From contig JAOQAG010000041.1 of assembly GCA_025963715.1 (NCBI GenBank), positions 1 to 64,000 on the forward strand: a stretch of DNA of 64,000 bases, written 5' to 3'. The position numbers and the translations under genes are program-made. The notes under the pieces are model-generated. The model ran no database searches. It saw only the letters and a list, made by a program, of their open reading frames with translations, and was not told where the DNA came from. This document shows positions 16,348 through 25,428 of the stretch, one piece after another (position 1 is the first letter of the stretch; the number at the start of each line of letters is the position of its first letter). The DNA is from Bacteroidota bacterium (GTDB taxonomy: Bacteria; Bacteroidota; Bacteroidia; 2-12-FULL-35-15).

Positions 16348-18360
16348 CTATTTTACAACGATCCTGCCCAGCAACGCATTCAACATTTTTTTCGCCTGTA
16401 GCAACTGCACCTGTGTTTGCATGAGCATCAGTAATTCTTCTTCCGGTGGATCTTCCTTCAAACGTTTTTGGTTATCATGGATCATGATCTCCAGCTTGCG
16501 GCTTTTCAACGAATAGATCGCGTTATAAATGCTTTTTTTCAGCACATCCTCTTCCATGGTAATAAAAATATCGTGCTGTTCCCAGTTGGAAAGGTTGTAA
16601 GGTGAGCTGAGCAGATCCACTGTGAGTGAGCAGATCGCGATGTTCTCGTGATTGATAAAAAATTTCTGATCGGGTACCGTTTGGTGTTTTTCAATACAGG
16701 CCACAAACTCATTGAACACACTGTTGTACACTAAATTTTCGAGTTGGATCGCATCGTGCTGCAATTCATGAATGATCAGCTCCGCCGTGGTGATCTCCAC
16801 ATCAATGGGTTTACCTTCCTCATCCTCGCTCGCAATCGTCACCATCTTATCGCCAAAATTGATCATGATCCGGATAATATCGCGTTCCTGGTGTTCCGCA
16901 TCCGCAACCGATACCTCCTTGCGGGTTTCCACCACCGGCTCCTCCGGCGGCGCTTCCATGTTTCCGTTATCGGAATAAGGAGTTGGCTGATTTCTTTTTT
17001 CGTTAAATTTTTTACTGCGGATCTTGTTCAGCTCGCTCAATAAGATCTGTTCTTCCACATCCATAATGCGGCTGCATTCCTTGATGTATACCGAGCGGTA
17101 GATCGCTTCCGGGATCAATGCAATGCTCTCCACAATGTTCACGATCGCAGCAGCTTTTTTCAGCGGGTCGTTTTGGGTGCCTTTGGTCAGGATCTCGGCC
17201 TTATAGGAAATAAAATTCTGCGCTTTGTCTTTGATAAAGGTTTTTAATTCCTCCGTTGTTACCAGCTTCGAATACGAATCCGGGTCATGCCCGTCCGGGA
17301 ACGAAAGCACTTTCACATTCATGCCTTCTTCCAGCAGCAAATCAATTCCTTTTAATGCAGCATTGATTCCGGCCTGGTCGCCATCGTACGAAACAATAAT
17401 ATCATTGGTATACCGCTGGATCAGCTTTATTTGTCCGCCCGTTAATGCCGTTCCGCTGCTTGATACCACATTTTCCACGCCAGCCTGGTGCAGCGCGATC
17501 ACATCCATGTAGCCTTCCACCAAAAAGCAGAATTTTTCCTGGCTGATCGCATTTTTGGAATGGAACAAACCATACAGCACATTGCTTTTATGATAAATAT
17601 CCGTTTCCGGAGAATTTACATACTTCGATGTTTTTTTATCCGTGCGCAGCGTTCGTCCGCCAAAACCGATCACCCTGCCACTCTGGTTGTGGATCGGGAA
17701 CATCACGCGCCCCCAGAACCTGTCCACGTAACGCGCTTCCGCTTTTGCAGGTGGATTTTGAGGAGCTGCGCCCGGTTCCGGCTCGTTGCGGTACTCGATC
17801 GTTAATCCCGCTTTTACAAGATATTCGGTTTTGTACCCCGTAGCAATGGCAATATCCGTAAAGGCAGTACGGTGGTTGATGCTGTAACCCAGCTGAAATT
17901 TCTGGATAATGTCTTCGCGCAAGCCACGCTCTTTGAAATAACCCAGCCCAACGGATTTTCCTTCGTCGGTATTGTATAGATTTTCGGAAAAATGTTTTTG
18001 TGCATACGAAGAAACAACGTACAGGCTTTCACGCTCGTTCTGATGAACACTTTCTTCCGGCGTTAATTCCTTTTCAACAATTTCGATGTTGTATTTCTTT
18101 GCCAGATAACGCAATGCATCCGGGTACGAGAGCTTATCGTGCTCCATGATAAAATTCACGGCATGCCCGCCTTTACCGCAGCCAAAACATTTGTAAATGC
18201 CTTTTACCGGCGATACATAAAATGATGGCGTTTTTTCATTGTGGAATGGGCAACAGCCGATCAGGTTAACGCCGCGTTTTTTTAATGACACGTAATCGCC
18301 AACCACTTCCTCTATCCGGACGGTTTCAAAAATCTTATCTATATCCTCTTTCTTTATCAC
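16348..18360 (-). CDS. dnaG: DNA primase DnaG
   Basis: A 670-aa replicative primase. The N-terminal CHC2 zinc ribbon has C37, H40, C58 and C61 (CPFH...CFGC). The RNA polymerase core holds RVMFPIHNQSGRVIGFGGR and the TOPRIM elements FLVEGYMDVIALHQAG and VSYDGDQAG, with the metal-binding acidic residues intact. The C-terminal helicase-binding region (from about residue 480) is poorly conserved, as usual. The start codon is GTG (18358-18360) with MIKKEDIDKIFE, the standard Bacteroidota N-terminus. It is a single gene here, not in the usual rpsU-dnaG-rpoD arrangement. Confidence 0.97.
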   Translation of the reverse strand: MIKKEDIDKIFETVRIEEVVGDYVSLKKRGVNLIGCCPFHNEKTPSFYVSPVKGIYKCFGCGKGGHAVNFIMEHDKLSYPDALRYLAKKYNIEIVEKELTPEESVHQNERESLYVVSSYAQKHFSENLYNTDEGKSVGLGYFKERGLREDIIQKFQLGYSINHRTAFTDIAIATGYKTEYLVKAGLTIEYRNEPEPGAAPQNPPAKAEARYVDRFWGRVMFPIHNQSGRVIGFGGRTLRTDKKTSKYVNSPETDIYHKSNVLYGLFHSKNAISQEKFCFLVEGYMDVIALHQAGVENVVSSSGTALTGGQIKLIQRYTNDIIVSYDGDQAGINAALKGIDLLLEEGMNVKVLSFPDGHDPDSYSKLVTTEELKTFIKDKAQNFISYKAEILTKGTQNDPLKKAAAIVNIVESIALIPEAIYRSVYIKECSRIMDVEEQILLSELNKIRSKKFNEKRNQPTPYSDNGNMEAPPEEPVVETRKEVSVADAEHQERDIIRIMINFGDKMVTIASEDEEGKPIDVEITTAELIIHELQHDAIQLENLVYNSVFNEFVACIEKHQTVPDQKFFINHENIAICSLTVDLLSSPYNLSNWEQHDIFITMEEDVLKKSIYNAIYSLKSRKLEIMIHDNQKRLKEDPPEEELLMLMQTQVQLLQAKKMLNALLGRIVVK

Positions 18361-18543
18361 GCAGCTGATTTTTTTTGGAATGCTAATTTACAAAAAAAGA
18401 CGATAAAGTCAGGAGCGTGGCGACAGGAAATCGCGGATCATCGGCAGGCAGCCGGATACAGCCGCTGAGGGATAATGCCATCCGGAATAAACACAGCAAA
18501 GGAATGAACCAATGAACAAGTCGACCAATGAACAAACAGCAGG

Positions 18544-19074
18544 TTATGCTAATTCTACCAGGATCAGCAGTGTGGTATCTGCTGCATTTTTAATATAATA
18601 ACGGTTGCGTGCCGATAAATAGATCTCGTGAGGTGTTTTTGCACTTCCGCTCATTATATCTCCGCTCATGTACAGCGAAAACAGCTCCAGGGCTTCTTTA
18701 TCGCTTGCGGGATGCATGTATTTGTATTTATGAAAGGCATTTGGCTTTTCAGCATTTACCATAAAATGAAATATTCGTTCCGGCGATTCGAAACAAACAG
18801 ATTTATCACCACTTTGATATCGGAGATTGAAAATTTCTTCCATGACATCATTTTTAAAATCCATCAGATCTTTCATTTTAATTCCAAGCCCTTCTGTAAT
18901 CTGAAATAAATAATAAGAGGAAGCGTTGATTTGGCCCTGTTCGAGCCGGGTAATGGACTGCTTGTCCTTGTCACAATTTCTGGCAAGCTCTGCCTGCGAC
19001 CAGCCTTTTTCCTTACGTAACTTCACTACTTGTCTTCCCAATTTCTGTAGAAATTCGGCTTTGGCCCTGTCCAT
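18544..19074 (-). CDS. XRE-family transcriptional regulator
   Basis: A 176-aa regulator. Residues 10-70 form a Cro/C1-type helix-turn-helix (LGRQVVKLRKEKGWSQAELARNC, then KQSITRLEQGQ). The C-terminal 100 residues match no domain I know; they hold aromatic and charged segments (KYKYMHPASDKEALELF, IYLSARNRYYIKN) that could sense a ligand. It stands alone. The 18361-18543 gap downstream contains repeated ACCAATGAAC units (about 18507-18530). A perfect tandem 17-bp repeat abuts its start codon and may be an operator. Confidence 0.85.
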   Translation of the reverse strand: MDRAKAEFLQKLGRQVVKLRKEKGWSQAELARNCDKDKQSITRLEQGQINASSYYLFQITEGLGIKMKDLMDFKNDVMEEIFNLRYQSGDKSVCFESPERIFHFMVNAEKPNAFHKYKYMHPASDKEALELFSLYMSGDIMSGSAKTPHEIYLSARNRYYIKNAADTTLLILVELA

Positions 19075-19108
19075 CTTAATAAAGTAAAAACCTTAATAAA
19101 GTAAAAAC
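19075..19108 (-). promoter_or_regulatory. perfect tandem 17-bp repeat at the XRE gene start
   Basis: CTTAATAAAGTAAAAAC occurs twice head to tail (19075-19091 and 19092-19108), directly against the ATG of the XRE regulator. Further upstream a near-palindrome GTAAAC-ggatcg-GTTTAC lies at 19144-19161. Both are candidates for autoregulatory binding sites. The remaining sequence to 19383 shows no gene. Confidence 0.45.
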
Positions 19109-19383
19109 TTATGGCAAGTATCTATAAAATGTTAAAGAATAAGGTAAACGGATCGGTTTACCCGCGGTGATTTTTTAGGTTTGCTTAGTAATTTAAGCAA
19201 AAAAATGCAGGAATGCCTGATATTATTGGTGTTTGCTGTGATTTGCCTTCTCCATAATGGGAATTTGATGCTGGGCCTGGAGAGTAGAGTGGGGTAATAT
19301 TTATGATTTTATAAAATGATCAACCAGCCAAAATATTGCCGGTTTAAGTTTTTGCATGAAATAGAATTTAAGGTGTTAAGTCA

Positions 19384-20796
19384 TTACTTCACACCCAATC
19401 GTGCCATTTCGCGCATGCTGTCCTCGTTATTCGGGTTCAGCTTCAGCGATTTTTTGTAGTATTCGATCGCCTGTTCCTTTTTTCCCATCATGCGGCAGGT
19501 TTCTCCTAAACCATGGCACACCGCATCCGATTCAGGATATTGTGCCTCATTCAGTTTAAAAACTTTATAGGCTTCTTCCGGTTTTTTTGCACGCAGCAGC
19601 ATGTAGGCAATATCGTTGTAATGACCATCACTGTATGGGAATGCAGCCGGGCTTAAACCGCTGAGCTCCGTTTGTACCGCTTTCACTTTCGTGATAAAAT
19701 AATCAAACGGGATCACACCTTCCACCAGGTCGGTTTCGTATTTAGCGATGCAATTCCCTAAATAATGACAGGCATCGTACGGTGCACATTTACATTGAGC
19801 GTACTGGTAATACATGCGGTCGCCATCGATCAGGTAAACCGAGTCCATTGGCATCACCATCGCATCAAAATTGCTGAATGCAGCCAATACCAACTGCGAA
19901 TAATTTTGCGACGCATTTTTAAATCCGCCGTAAGTTGTTTGCCATACCTGCTGGATCAAAGGCATTCCGCCTTCACACGGATTTATTTTCCGGATCACAC
20001 CAGCCACATTGCCTGCTCCTGCATGGTAACTGTGCATCACCAGCAAGCGGAACCAAAGGTCGGTTTCGTTGTATGGCACGTGCGCACTGTCCAGCATTGC
20101 TTTGGTATAAGGAATGCAAATTCTGCTCAGCAACCGGGATGCACCGTAAGCAGCGCGTTCCACGTCTGTACGTTCATCTGTATTTTTATTCACGATCAGC
20201 CCCTGCGCCCTTGCAACCGATTTCATCAGCTGGAATGGCCCGTTGGCGCCAACCCCTGATTTTGTATTGCTTTTGCCCGGACTTTCGATCAATAAGATCG
20301 CCTGTGCATACCACGGATCCACGCCATTTTGTTTAAACACATCAATAGCTTTGCTGATGGTAGGCATTACTTTTTTAAACTCGTAAAAATCTTTTTTTCC
20401 GGTGGTTACCAGTAATGAAACACTGTCCGGAATGCCGTTGAATTTTCGTACACTGTCTTTATAAAGTGCACGCTGCACATCGCTTAATTTATTCCAGTTC
20501 TTTAAATAAATTTTATCCAGGATCTGGCGGCTTGCTCCTAAATTCACAATGGCCGAATCCGGCGGAAGCGACATGATCTGCTGCCAGAAGCGGGGCTGCG
20601 GTAAATTATTCCAGCCTTCTTTGTACAACACTTCATCGTTCATGAATTGCATTGCGGAAACGCTGTTGTATCCTACCACATACCGGTCGATGGTAGTAGC
20701 GCTTTGCTGTGCATTACCTGTAAGGTAAATAAACACAAAGCCCATTACAAACAGGCTTTTCAATAGAAGAGATGATATGTTGTTTTGTTTTTTCAA
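19384..20796 (-). CDS. secreted lytic transglycosylase with C-terminal TPR repeats
   Basis: A 470-aa exported protein with signal peptide ending GNAQ (residue 30). The SLT (soluble lytic transglycosylase) domain spans about 150-300, with catalytic E171 in ILLIESPGKSNTKSGVGANGPFQLM and the later MHSYHAGAGNVAGVI. It would cut peptidoglycan glycan strands. The last 80 residues hold two TPR units (AYKVFKLNEAQYPESDAVCHGLGE and KEQAIEYYKKSLKLNPNNEDS). LysM domains are absent. It is a single gene with AT-rich upstream DNA. Confidence 0.92.
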   Translation of the reverse strand: MKKQNNISSLLLKSLFVMGFVFIYLTGNAQQSATTIDRYVVGYNSVSAMQFMNDEVLYKEGWNNLPQPRFWQQIMSLPPDSAIVNLGASRQILDKIYLKNWNKLSDVQRALYKDSVRKFNGIPDSVSLLVTTGKKDFYEFKKVMPTISKAIDVFKQNGVDPWYAQAILLIESPGKSNTKSGVGANGPFQLMKSVARAQGLIVNKNTDERTDVERAAYGASRLLSRICIPYTKAMLDSAHVPYNETDLWFRLLVMHSYHAGAGNVAGVIRKINPCEGGMPLIQQVWQTTYGGFKNASQNYSQLVLAAFSNFDAMVMPMDSVYLIDGDRMYYQYAQCKCAPYDACHYLGNCIAKYETDLVEGVIPFDYFITKVKAVQTELSGLSPAAFPYSDGHYNDIAYMLLRAKKPEEAYKVFKLNEAQYPESDAVCHGLGETCRMMGKKEQAIEYYKKSLKLNPNNEDSMREMARLGVK

Positions 20797-21350
20797 TACA
20801 AGAGGAAATTAATTTTTATAAAAGTAATTCTCTAAATTTAGTATTCAAACGCGTTACTGTCAAACTTTTTAACAAACGTTTTCAACAGCCGGTTGGGCTT
20901 TATAACGAGTATTATTTCAGGATGTTGCATTATTGGCTTCTTTCACAAGGCAATTTCGCCGGAAGAGGCGTAAAGAATGCTGAACATAGCGTTTATAACG
21001 ATTTTTTCTTAGGAACGCGATACGCAGATTTGTAATTTAGCAGCAATTCGTATTACACACCCCTAACCCCTCTCAATGGCTCCTACGCTGAAGCTTCGGT
21101 GCAAGCGCAAGGAGAATTGATCCTGCATATTTTATAATTATAGTCTAACATGCAGGTTAGTATATTGGTACAGATTGGTATTTAGCAGATCCGTTTAAAT
21201 CTGCTAGACCTGCGTCATCTGCGTTCCGTTACACACAGCACCACACAGATTGGTATATTGGTACAAATTAGTATTTAGCAGATCCACAGATTCGTAGTTT
21301 CCTGCCCGAAATGTTCAGGCGGGCGTTTCTGTTCGTTATCTGTAATTTAT
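20797..21350. repeat. AT-rich intergenic region ending in shuffled repeat modules
   Basis: From 20797 to about 21050 I see only AT-rich DNA and no credible gene. From 21055 the region has ACACACCCCTAACCCCTCTCA...GATCCTGCA, two TTAGTATATTGGTA...TATTTAGCAGATC modules (about 21158-21195 and 21243-21283), and a module about 57 bp long (21288-21345) with CAGATTCGTAGTTTCCTG and TGTTCAGGCGGGC. The same modules occur at 4030-4260 in the opposite orientation and in a different order. Confidence 0.7.
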
Positions 21351-21355
21351 TTCAT

Positions 21356-21363
21356 TACTTTTG
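21356..21363 (+). promoter_or_regulatory. putative -7 promoter element of the acyl-CoA dehydrogenase gene
   Basis: TACTTTTG fits TAnnTTTG and lies 30 bp before the ATG at 21394. A weak -33 match (TTCG) sits at 21332-21335 with a 20-nt spacer. Confidence 0.45.
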
Positions 21364-21393
21364 TCACGCAAAAAATTTTAAAACTTTTAACAA

Positions 21394-22572
21394 ATGGCAA
21401 CAGACAGATTTGAAGCTCACGATTATTATTTAATGGATGAGTTGTTAACTGATGAACATAAATTGATCCGTGAAACAGCGCGTGCATGGGTAAAAAAAGA
21501 AGTTTCCCCGATCGTGGAAGAAGCTTGTCAAACCACCACTTTCCCAAAACAATGGATCAAAGGATTAGCAGAGATCGGTGCCTTCGGGCCTTATATTCCT
21601 GCTGAATACGGCGGCCCGGGCCTGGATCAGATCTCTTACGGGATCATCATGCAGGAGCTGGAGCGCGGCGATAGCGGCTTACGCTCTACCGCATCCGTAC
21701 AAAGCTCGCTGGTAATGTACCCTATTTTTACATACGGCACCGAAGAACAAAAACGTAAATACCTTCCAAAGCTGGCTTCCGGCGATCTGATGGGCTGTTT
21801 CGGCTTAACAGAGCCGGATCACGGTTCCAATCCTTCCGGAATGATCACCAATATTAAAGATAAAGGCGACCATTATTTATTGAACGGCGCTAAAATGTGG
21901 ATCTCCAATGCACCTTTCGCTGATATTGCAGTGGTTTGGGCAAAGGATGAAGCAGGCGATATCCGCGGATTGGTTGTGGAACGCGGTATGGAAGGCTTTA
22001 CAACACCCGAAACACACGGTAAATGGAGCTTACGTGCCAGTGCTACCGGCGAATTGGTGTTCGACAATGTAAAAGTGCCGAAAGAAAATTTATTTCCTAC
22101 CATCAAAGGCTTGAAAGGCCCATTGGGATGTTTGAACAGCGCGCGTTACGGAATTGCCTGGGGCGCTATCGGCGCAGCAATGGATTGTTACGATTCGGCT
22201 TTGCGTTATTCGAAAGAACGCATCCAGTTCGGGAAACCGATCGGAGGCTTTCAATTAACACAAAAAAAATTAGCGGAAATGATCACCGAGATCACCAAAG
22301 CACAATTATTAACCTGGAGATTAGGTGTTTTGAAAAACGAACACCGTGCAACACCTTCACAAATTTCTATGGCAAAACGCAATAACGTGAACATGGCATT
22401 GCAGATTGCACGTGAAGCACGCCAGATCCATGGCGGAATGGGCATCACCGGCGAATACCCGATCATGCGCCACATGATGAACTTGGAATCCGTGATCACT
22501 TACGAAGGAACACATGATATCCACTTGCTGATCACCGGAATGGATGTAACAGGGATCAATGCATTCCAGTAG
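21394..22572 (+). CDS. acyl-CoA dehydrogenase, glutaryl-CoA dehydrogenase-like
   Basis: A 392-aa FAD-dependent acyl-CoA dehydrogenase with the standard three-domain layout. LTEPDHGSNPSGM (about 138-150) lies at the substrate/FAD interface. KMWISNAPFADIAVVWAK is the beta domain. The C-terminal catalytic base is E371 in TYEGTHDIH. The latter, with ITGMDVTGINAF and the short N-terminus (DYYLMDELLTDEHKLIRETAR), is closest to glutaryl-CoA dehydrogenases, which oxidise and decarboxylate glutaryl-CoA to crotonyl-CoA in lysine/tryptophan breakdown. No partner pathway gene is next to it, so specificity remains inferred. Confidence 0.93.
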   Translation: MATDRFEAHDYYLMDELLTDEHKLIRETARAWVKKEVSPIVEEACQTTTFPKQWIKGLAEIGAFGPYIPAEYGGPGLDQISYGIIMQELERGDSGLRSTASVQSSLVMYPIFTYGTEEQKRKYLPKLASGDLMGCFGLTEPDHGSNPSGMITNIKDKGDHYLLNGAKMWISNAPFADIAVVWAKDEAGDIRGLVVERGMEGFTTPETHGKWSLRASATGELVFDNVKVPKENLFPTIKGLKGPLGCLNSARYGIAWGAIGAAMDCYDSALRYSKERIQFGKPIGGFQLTQKKLAEMITEITKAQLLTWRLGVLKNEHRATPSQISMAKRNNVNMALQIAREARQIHGGMGITGEYPIMRHMMNLESVITYEGTHDIHLLITGMDVTGINAFQ

Positions 22573-22650
22573 ATAAAATTTTTAATGAACTGTTTAAAAG
22601 CGCTTTTCTGAAAAGAAGGGCGCTTTTTTGTTGCCCGCAGGCTCGCTGTA

Positions 22651-22975
22651 TTTTCTCGCAGAGACGCGGAGCTACACGCTTAAAAAGCGTCTCGCAAAGA
22701 CGCAAAGTTCGCAAAGACTGTGTGTAAAATACTACGGCTTGCATTGTTTATTTTTTGTTTTCTTTGCGGGCTTTGCGTCTTTGCGAGAAAATATAAGCCT
22801 CACATGCACAGCTCCGCGTTCTCTGCGCCTCTGCGAGAAAATAATTTTACGCAACATTTCACACCACGCCTTATGCGTTCTTTTGTTTTCTTTTGTGGTT
22901 CAAAAACATACAGCTCCGCGTTCTCCGCGCCTCTGCGAGAAATATATACAGCGTCTCCGCGAGAAACGATACGTT
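22651..22975. repeat. cluster of heptad-type CTTTGCG/CTCTGCG inverted repeats
   Basis: This region encodes no credible protein. TCTCGCAAAGACGCAAAG (22690-22707) is a perfect inverted partner of 22771-22788. The block 22651-22673 is the inverted partner of 22810-22841, except that the latter carries about nine extra bases, roughly one CTCTGCG unit. A third related block follows at about 22910-22941. The sequence TTCTTTTGTTTTCTTTTG and its continuation (about 22876-22904) recurs at about 55053-55081. Confidence 0.7.
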
Positions 22976-23042
22976 CAAAACCGGTTGATAACTATCAAGC
23001 CCCCGAAAACCAACATTTGCAAAAAAAGCGCACATTCGTTGA

Positions 23043-23852
23043 ATGGATTATTTGGGCTACATCGCGGCAGTACTGATCGGCATTTCGCTGGGACTTATTG
23101 GCGCCGGTGGCTCCATTCTCACCATCCCCGTATTGGTTTACCTGATTGGCATTTCCGCTGTGGATGCTACCTCCTATTCGCTCTTTATTGTCGGTGTTTC
23201 TGCATTTATAGGCGTTTTGCGTTATGTCCGGAGCGGTTTGGTATGTTTCCGCACCGTCATGGTATTCGGGATCCCTTCCGTGGTCAGCATTTTCCTCACC
23301 CGTAAATTCCTGCTCCACGCCATTCCCACGCATTTGTTTGCTATTGGCGGCATGGAAGTTACCAAGAATGGTTTATTGATGATCCTGCTGGCCGTTTTGA
23401 TGATCATTGCCGCTTTTTCCATGATCCGTAAAACTCCTGCCATCCGTATCGACGGAGAAAAAAACAATGAACAATACCGTTATTTCCTCATTTTTCAACA
23501 GGGCATCATTGTTGGGCTTTTAGTTGGATTGGTAGGCGCTGGCGGCGGTTTTTTAATCATTCCGGCGCTGGTGGTGCTGGCAAAACTACCTATGAAAAAA
23601 GCCATTGGTACATCCCTGGCAATCATTGCGTTGAACTCCACCATTGGCTTTCTCAGCGATTTTGGCGTACATCAGTTCAACTGGTCCTTTTTATTCAAAT
23701 TCTCCGCATTTGCCGTTACCGGGATCATCCTTGGCAGCTACCTGGCCAAATACATCAGCAGCGTTAAATTAAAGCCCGCATTTGGCTGGTTTGTACTGAT
23801 AATGGGTATCTACATCATTACCAAAGAGCTGTTTTTCGGCATCACAGTCTGA
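23043..23852 (+). CDS. TauE/SafE family sulfite/anion exporter
   Basis: A polytopic membrane protein of 269 aa with about eight helices and the internal duplication of the family: repeat 1 around IGISLGLIGAGGSILTIPVLVY (residues 12-33) and repeat 2 around IVGLLVGLVGAGGGFLIIPALV (about 157-178). Members carry sulfite, sulfonate or other organic/inorganic anions across the inner membrane. The next gene, 65 bp downstream, is a persulfide dioxygenase that makes sulfite. Sulfite export is therefore a sensible job here. Confidence 0.92.
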   Translation: MDYLGYIAAVLIGISLGLIGAGGSILTIPVLVYLIGISAVDATSYSLFIVGVSAFIGVLRYVRSGLVCFRTVMVFGIPSVVSIFLTRKFLLHAIPTHLFAIGGMEVTKNGLLMILLAVLMIIAAFSMIRKTPAIRIDGEKNNEQYRYFLIFQQGIIVGLLVGLVGAGGGFLIIPALVVLAKLPMKKAIGTSLAIIALNSTIGFLSDFGVHQFNWSFLFKFSAFAVTGIILGSYLAKYISSVKLKPAFGWFVLIMGIYIITKELFFGITV

Positions 23853-23893
23853 TTTTTCCTTTTTTCCCGTTTTAATAAGTCGCAGGATTGTTG

Positions 23894-23901
23894 TAATTTT
23901 G
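23894..23901 (+). promoter_or_regulatory. putative -7 promoter element of the persulfide dioxygenase gene
   Basis: TAATTTTG fits TAnnTTTG and ends 16 bp before the ATG at 23918, in the 65-bp gap after the transporter gene. The dioxygenase may thus also be transcribed on its own. No clear -33 box is seen. Confidence 0.4.
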
Positions 23902-23917
23902 CATAAATATTCAATTT

Positions 23918-25312
23918 ATGTACATCGAACAACTTTATACTTCCTGTCTTGCGGAAGCCGCTTATTACATTGAATCGGATGGCGAAGCTGCCATCATTGA
24001 TCCCCTGCGTGAAACCGAACCATACCAATTGCTGGCAACCAAGCGCAATGCAAAAATCAAATACGTTTTCGAAACGCATTTTCATGCTGATTTTGTTTCC
24101 GGCCACGTGGACCTGGCGCGTAAAACAGGTGCCGTGATCGTATACGGGCCTACTGCCGAAACCGGTTACGAAACACTGGTAGCGCACGATGAGGAAATAT
24201 TTACACTTGGAAAAATAAAATTAAAAGTGTTGCACACCCCCGGTCATACATTGGAATCATCCTGTTATTTACTGATCGATGAAAACGGGAAAGAACATGC
24301 CGTGTTTACCGGGGATACCCTGTTTGTAGGCGATGTAGGCCGACCTGACCTGGCTATAAAAAGCGATCTGACAGTTGATGACCTTGCCGGAATGATGTAC
24401 GATTCGCTGAATGCCAAGATCAAGCCTTTAGGCGATGATGTGATCGTGTATCCTGCACACGGTGCGGGTTCTGCCTGCGGAAAAAATATTGGCAAAGAAA
24501 CATTTTCAACGATCGGGCATCAGAAAAAAATGAATTACGCCTTGCAGCCAATGGACAAAAAAACGTTCATTCAGCAGGTAACGGATGGTTTGACAGATGC
24601 ACCTAATTATTTCGCGCTCGACGCAACACTCAACAAACATGGTTATTCCAGCATTGATGAGGTGCTGGTAAAAAATACAAAAGCACTTTCTGTTGCTGAA
24701 TTTGAGAATGAAATCAGTAAAGGCGCAGTGGTGCTGGATGTACGCAATCCCGATGATTTTGAAAAAGGATTTGTGCCGCATGCAGTAAACATTGGGCTTA
24801 ACGGGCAATATGCGCCCTGGGTAGGCGAACTATTGGATGCAAATGTACCATTGGTGCTGATCACCGATGCAGGAAAAGAAACCGAAGCAGTATTGCGTTT
24901 GGCGCGTGTTGGTTACGAAAACGTAAACGGTTATTTGAACGGCGGCATCGCAGCATGGATCGCAGCCGGAAAAAAAGTAGATACAGTAGAAAGCATTTCT
25001 GCAAACAACCTCGCCGCAAGGATCAACAGCAATCCCGAACTGAATGTGCTGGATGTGCGCAAGCCCGGTGAAATAGAAGGTGGGATGGTAGCAGGTGCAC
25101 AACACATTTGTTTATCAAAGCTGAAAAAAGAATTACACACGCTGGATCAAAGTCAGCACTATTTTGTGCATTGCGCCGGTGGTTACCGCTCCATGATGGC
25201 AGCATCTATTATGAAACGCAATGGATTTGAAAAAGTAACCAATATTTTAGGAGGCATGGGTAAGATCAAAGAAGCCGGAATTGCTTTGGTACAGCCGGTT
25301 GCGGTTGTATAA
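23918..25312 (+). CDS. persulfide dioxygenase-rhodanese fusion (MBL fold plus two rhodanese domains)
   Basis: A 464-aa enzyme. Residues 1-245 are an ETHE1-type metallo-beta-lactamase fold with THFHADFVSGH (53-63), HTPGH (106-110), FTGDTLFVGDVGRPDL (130-145) and YPAHGAGS. The likely iron ligands are H54, H110 and D133. It would oxidise glutathione- or other persulfide to sulfite. Two rhodanese domains follow. The second has the active cysteine C419 (FVHCAGGYRSM). The first (about 255-350) has D317 where the Cys should be (LITDAGKE) and looks inactive. It sits behind a TauE/SafE exporter, giving a persulfide-to-sulfite-export unit. Confidence 0.94.
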   Translation: MYIEQLYTSCLAEAAYYIESDGEAAIIDPLRETEPYQLLATKRNAKIKYVFETHFHADFVSGHVDLARKTGAVIVYGPTAETGYETLVAHDEEIFTLGKIKLKVLHTPGHTLESSCYLLIDENGKEHAVFTGDTLFVGDVGRPDLAIKSDLTVDDLAGMMYDSLNAKIKPLGDDVIVYPAHGAGSACGKNIGKETFSTIGHQKKMNYALQPMDKKTFIQQVTDGLTDAPNYFALDATLNKHGYSSIDEVLVKNTKALSVAEFENEISKGAVVLDVRNPDDFEKGFVPHAVNIGLNGQYAPWVGELLDANVPLVLITDAGKETEAVLRLARVGYENVNGYLNGGIAAWIAAGKKVDTVESISANNLAARINSNPELNVLDVRKPGEIEGGMVAGAQHICLSKLKKELHTLDQSQHYFVHCAGGYRSMMAASIMKRNGFEKVTNILGGMGKIKEAGIALVQPVAVV

Positions 25313-25356
25313 GCTTAAGTCAAAAGAGAAGAAGTTTAAAAGTCAAAAAAAATAAA

Positions 25357-25394
25357 AATTGCCACGAATTCTATTCATAGAATTCGTGGCAATT
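25357..25394 (+). terminator. bidirectional intrinsic terminator
   Basis: An 18-bp perfect stem (25357-25374 with 25377-25394), a minimal loop and a run of T on the plus strand, with a matching A run on the other side. It lies between the convergent dioxygenase and lipoprotein genes and can serve both. Confidence 0.85.
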
Positions 25395-25428
25395 TTTTTA
25401 GCACCTTGGCATTTATAATTTATAATTC

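Noticed and set aside
20772-21035. 87-aa open frame on the plus strand between the lytic transglycosylase and the acyl-CoA dehydrogenase
   Set aside because: AT-rich, overlaps the start of the opposite gene, composition unlike a protein (many Phe/Tyr/Asn), no motif, and no sensible start or promoter.
22628-23305. 225-aa plus-strand open frame over the heptad repeats and the start of the TauE gene
   Set aside because: It reads the repeat cluster in frame, giving repeated TAPRSLRLCEK peptides, and then runs out of frame into a real gene.
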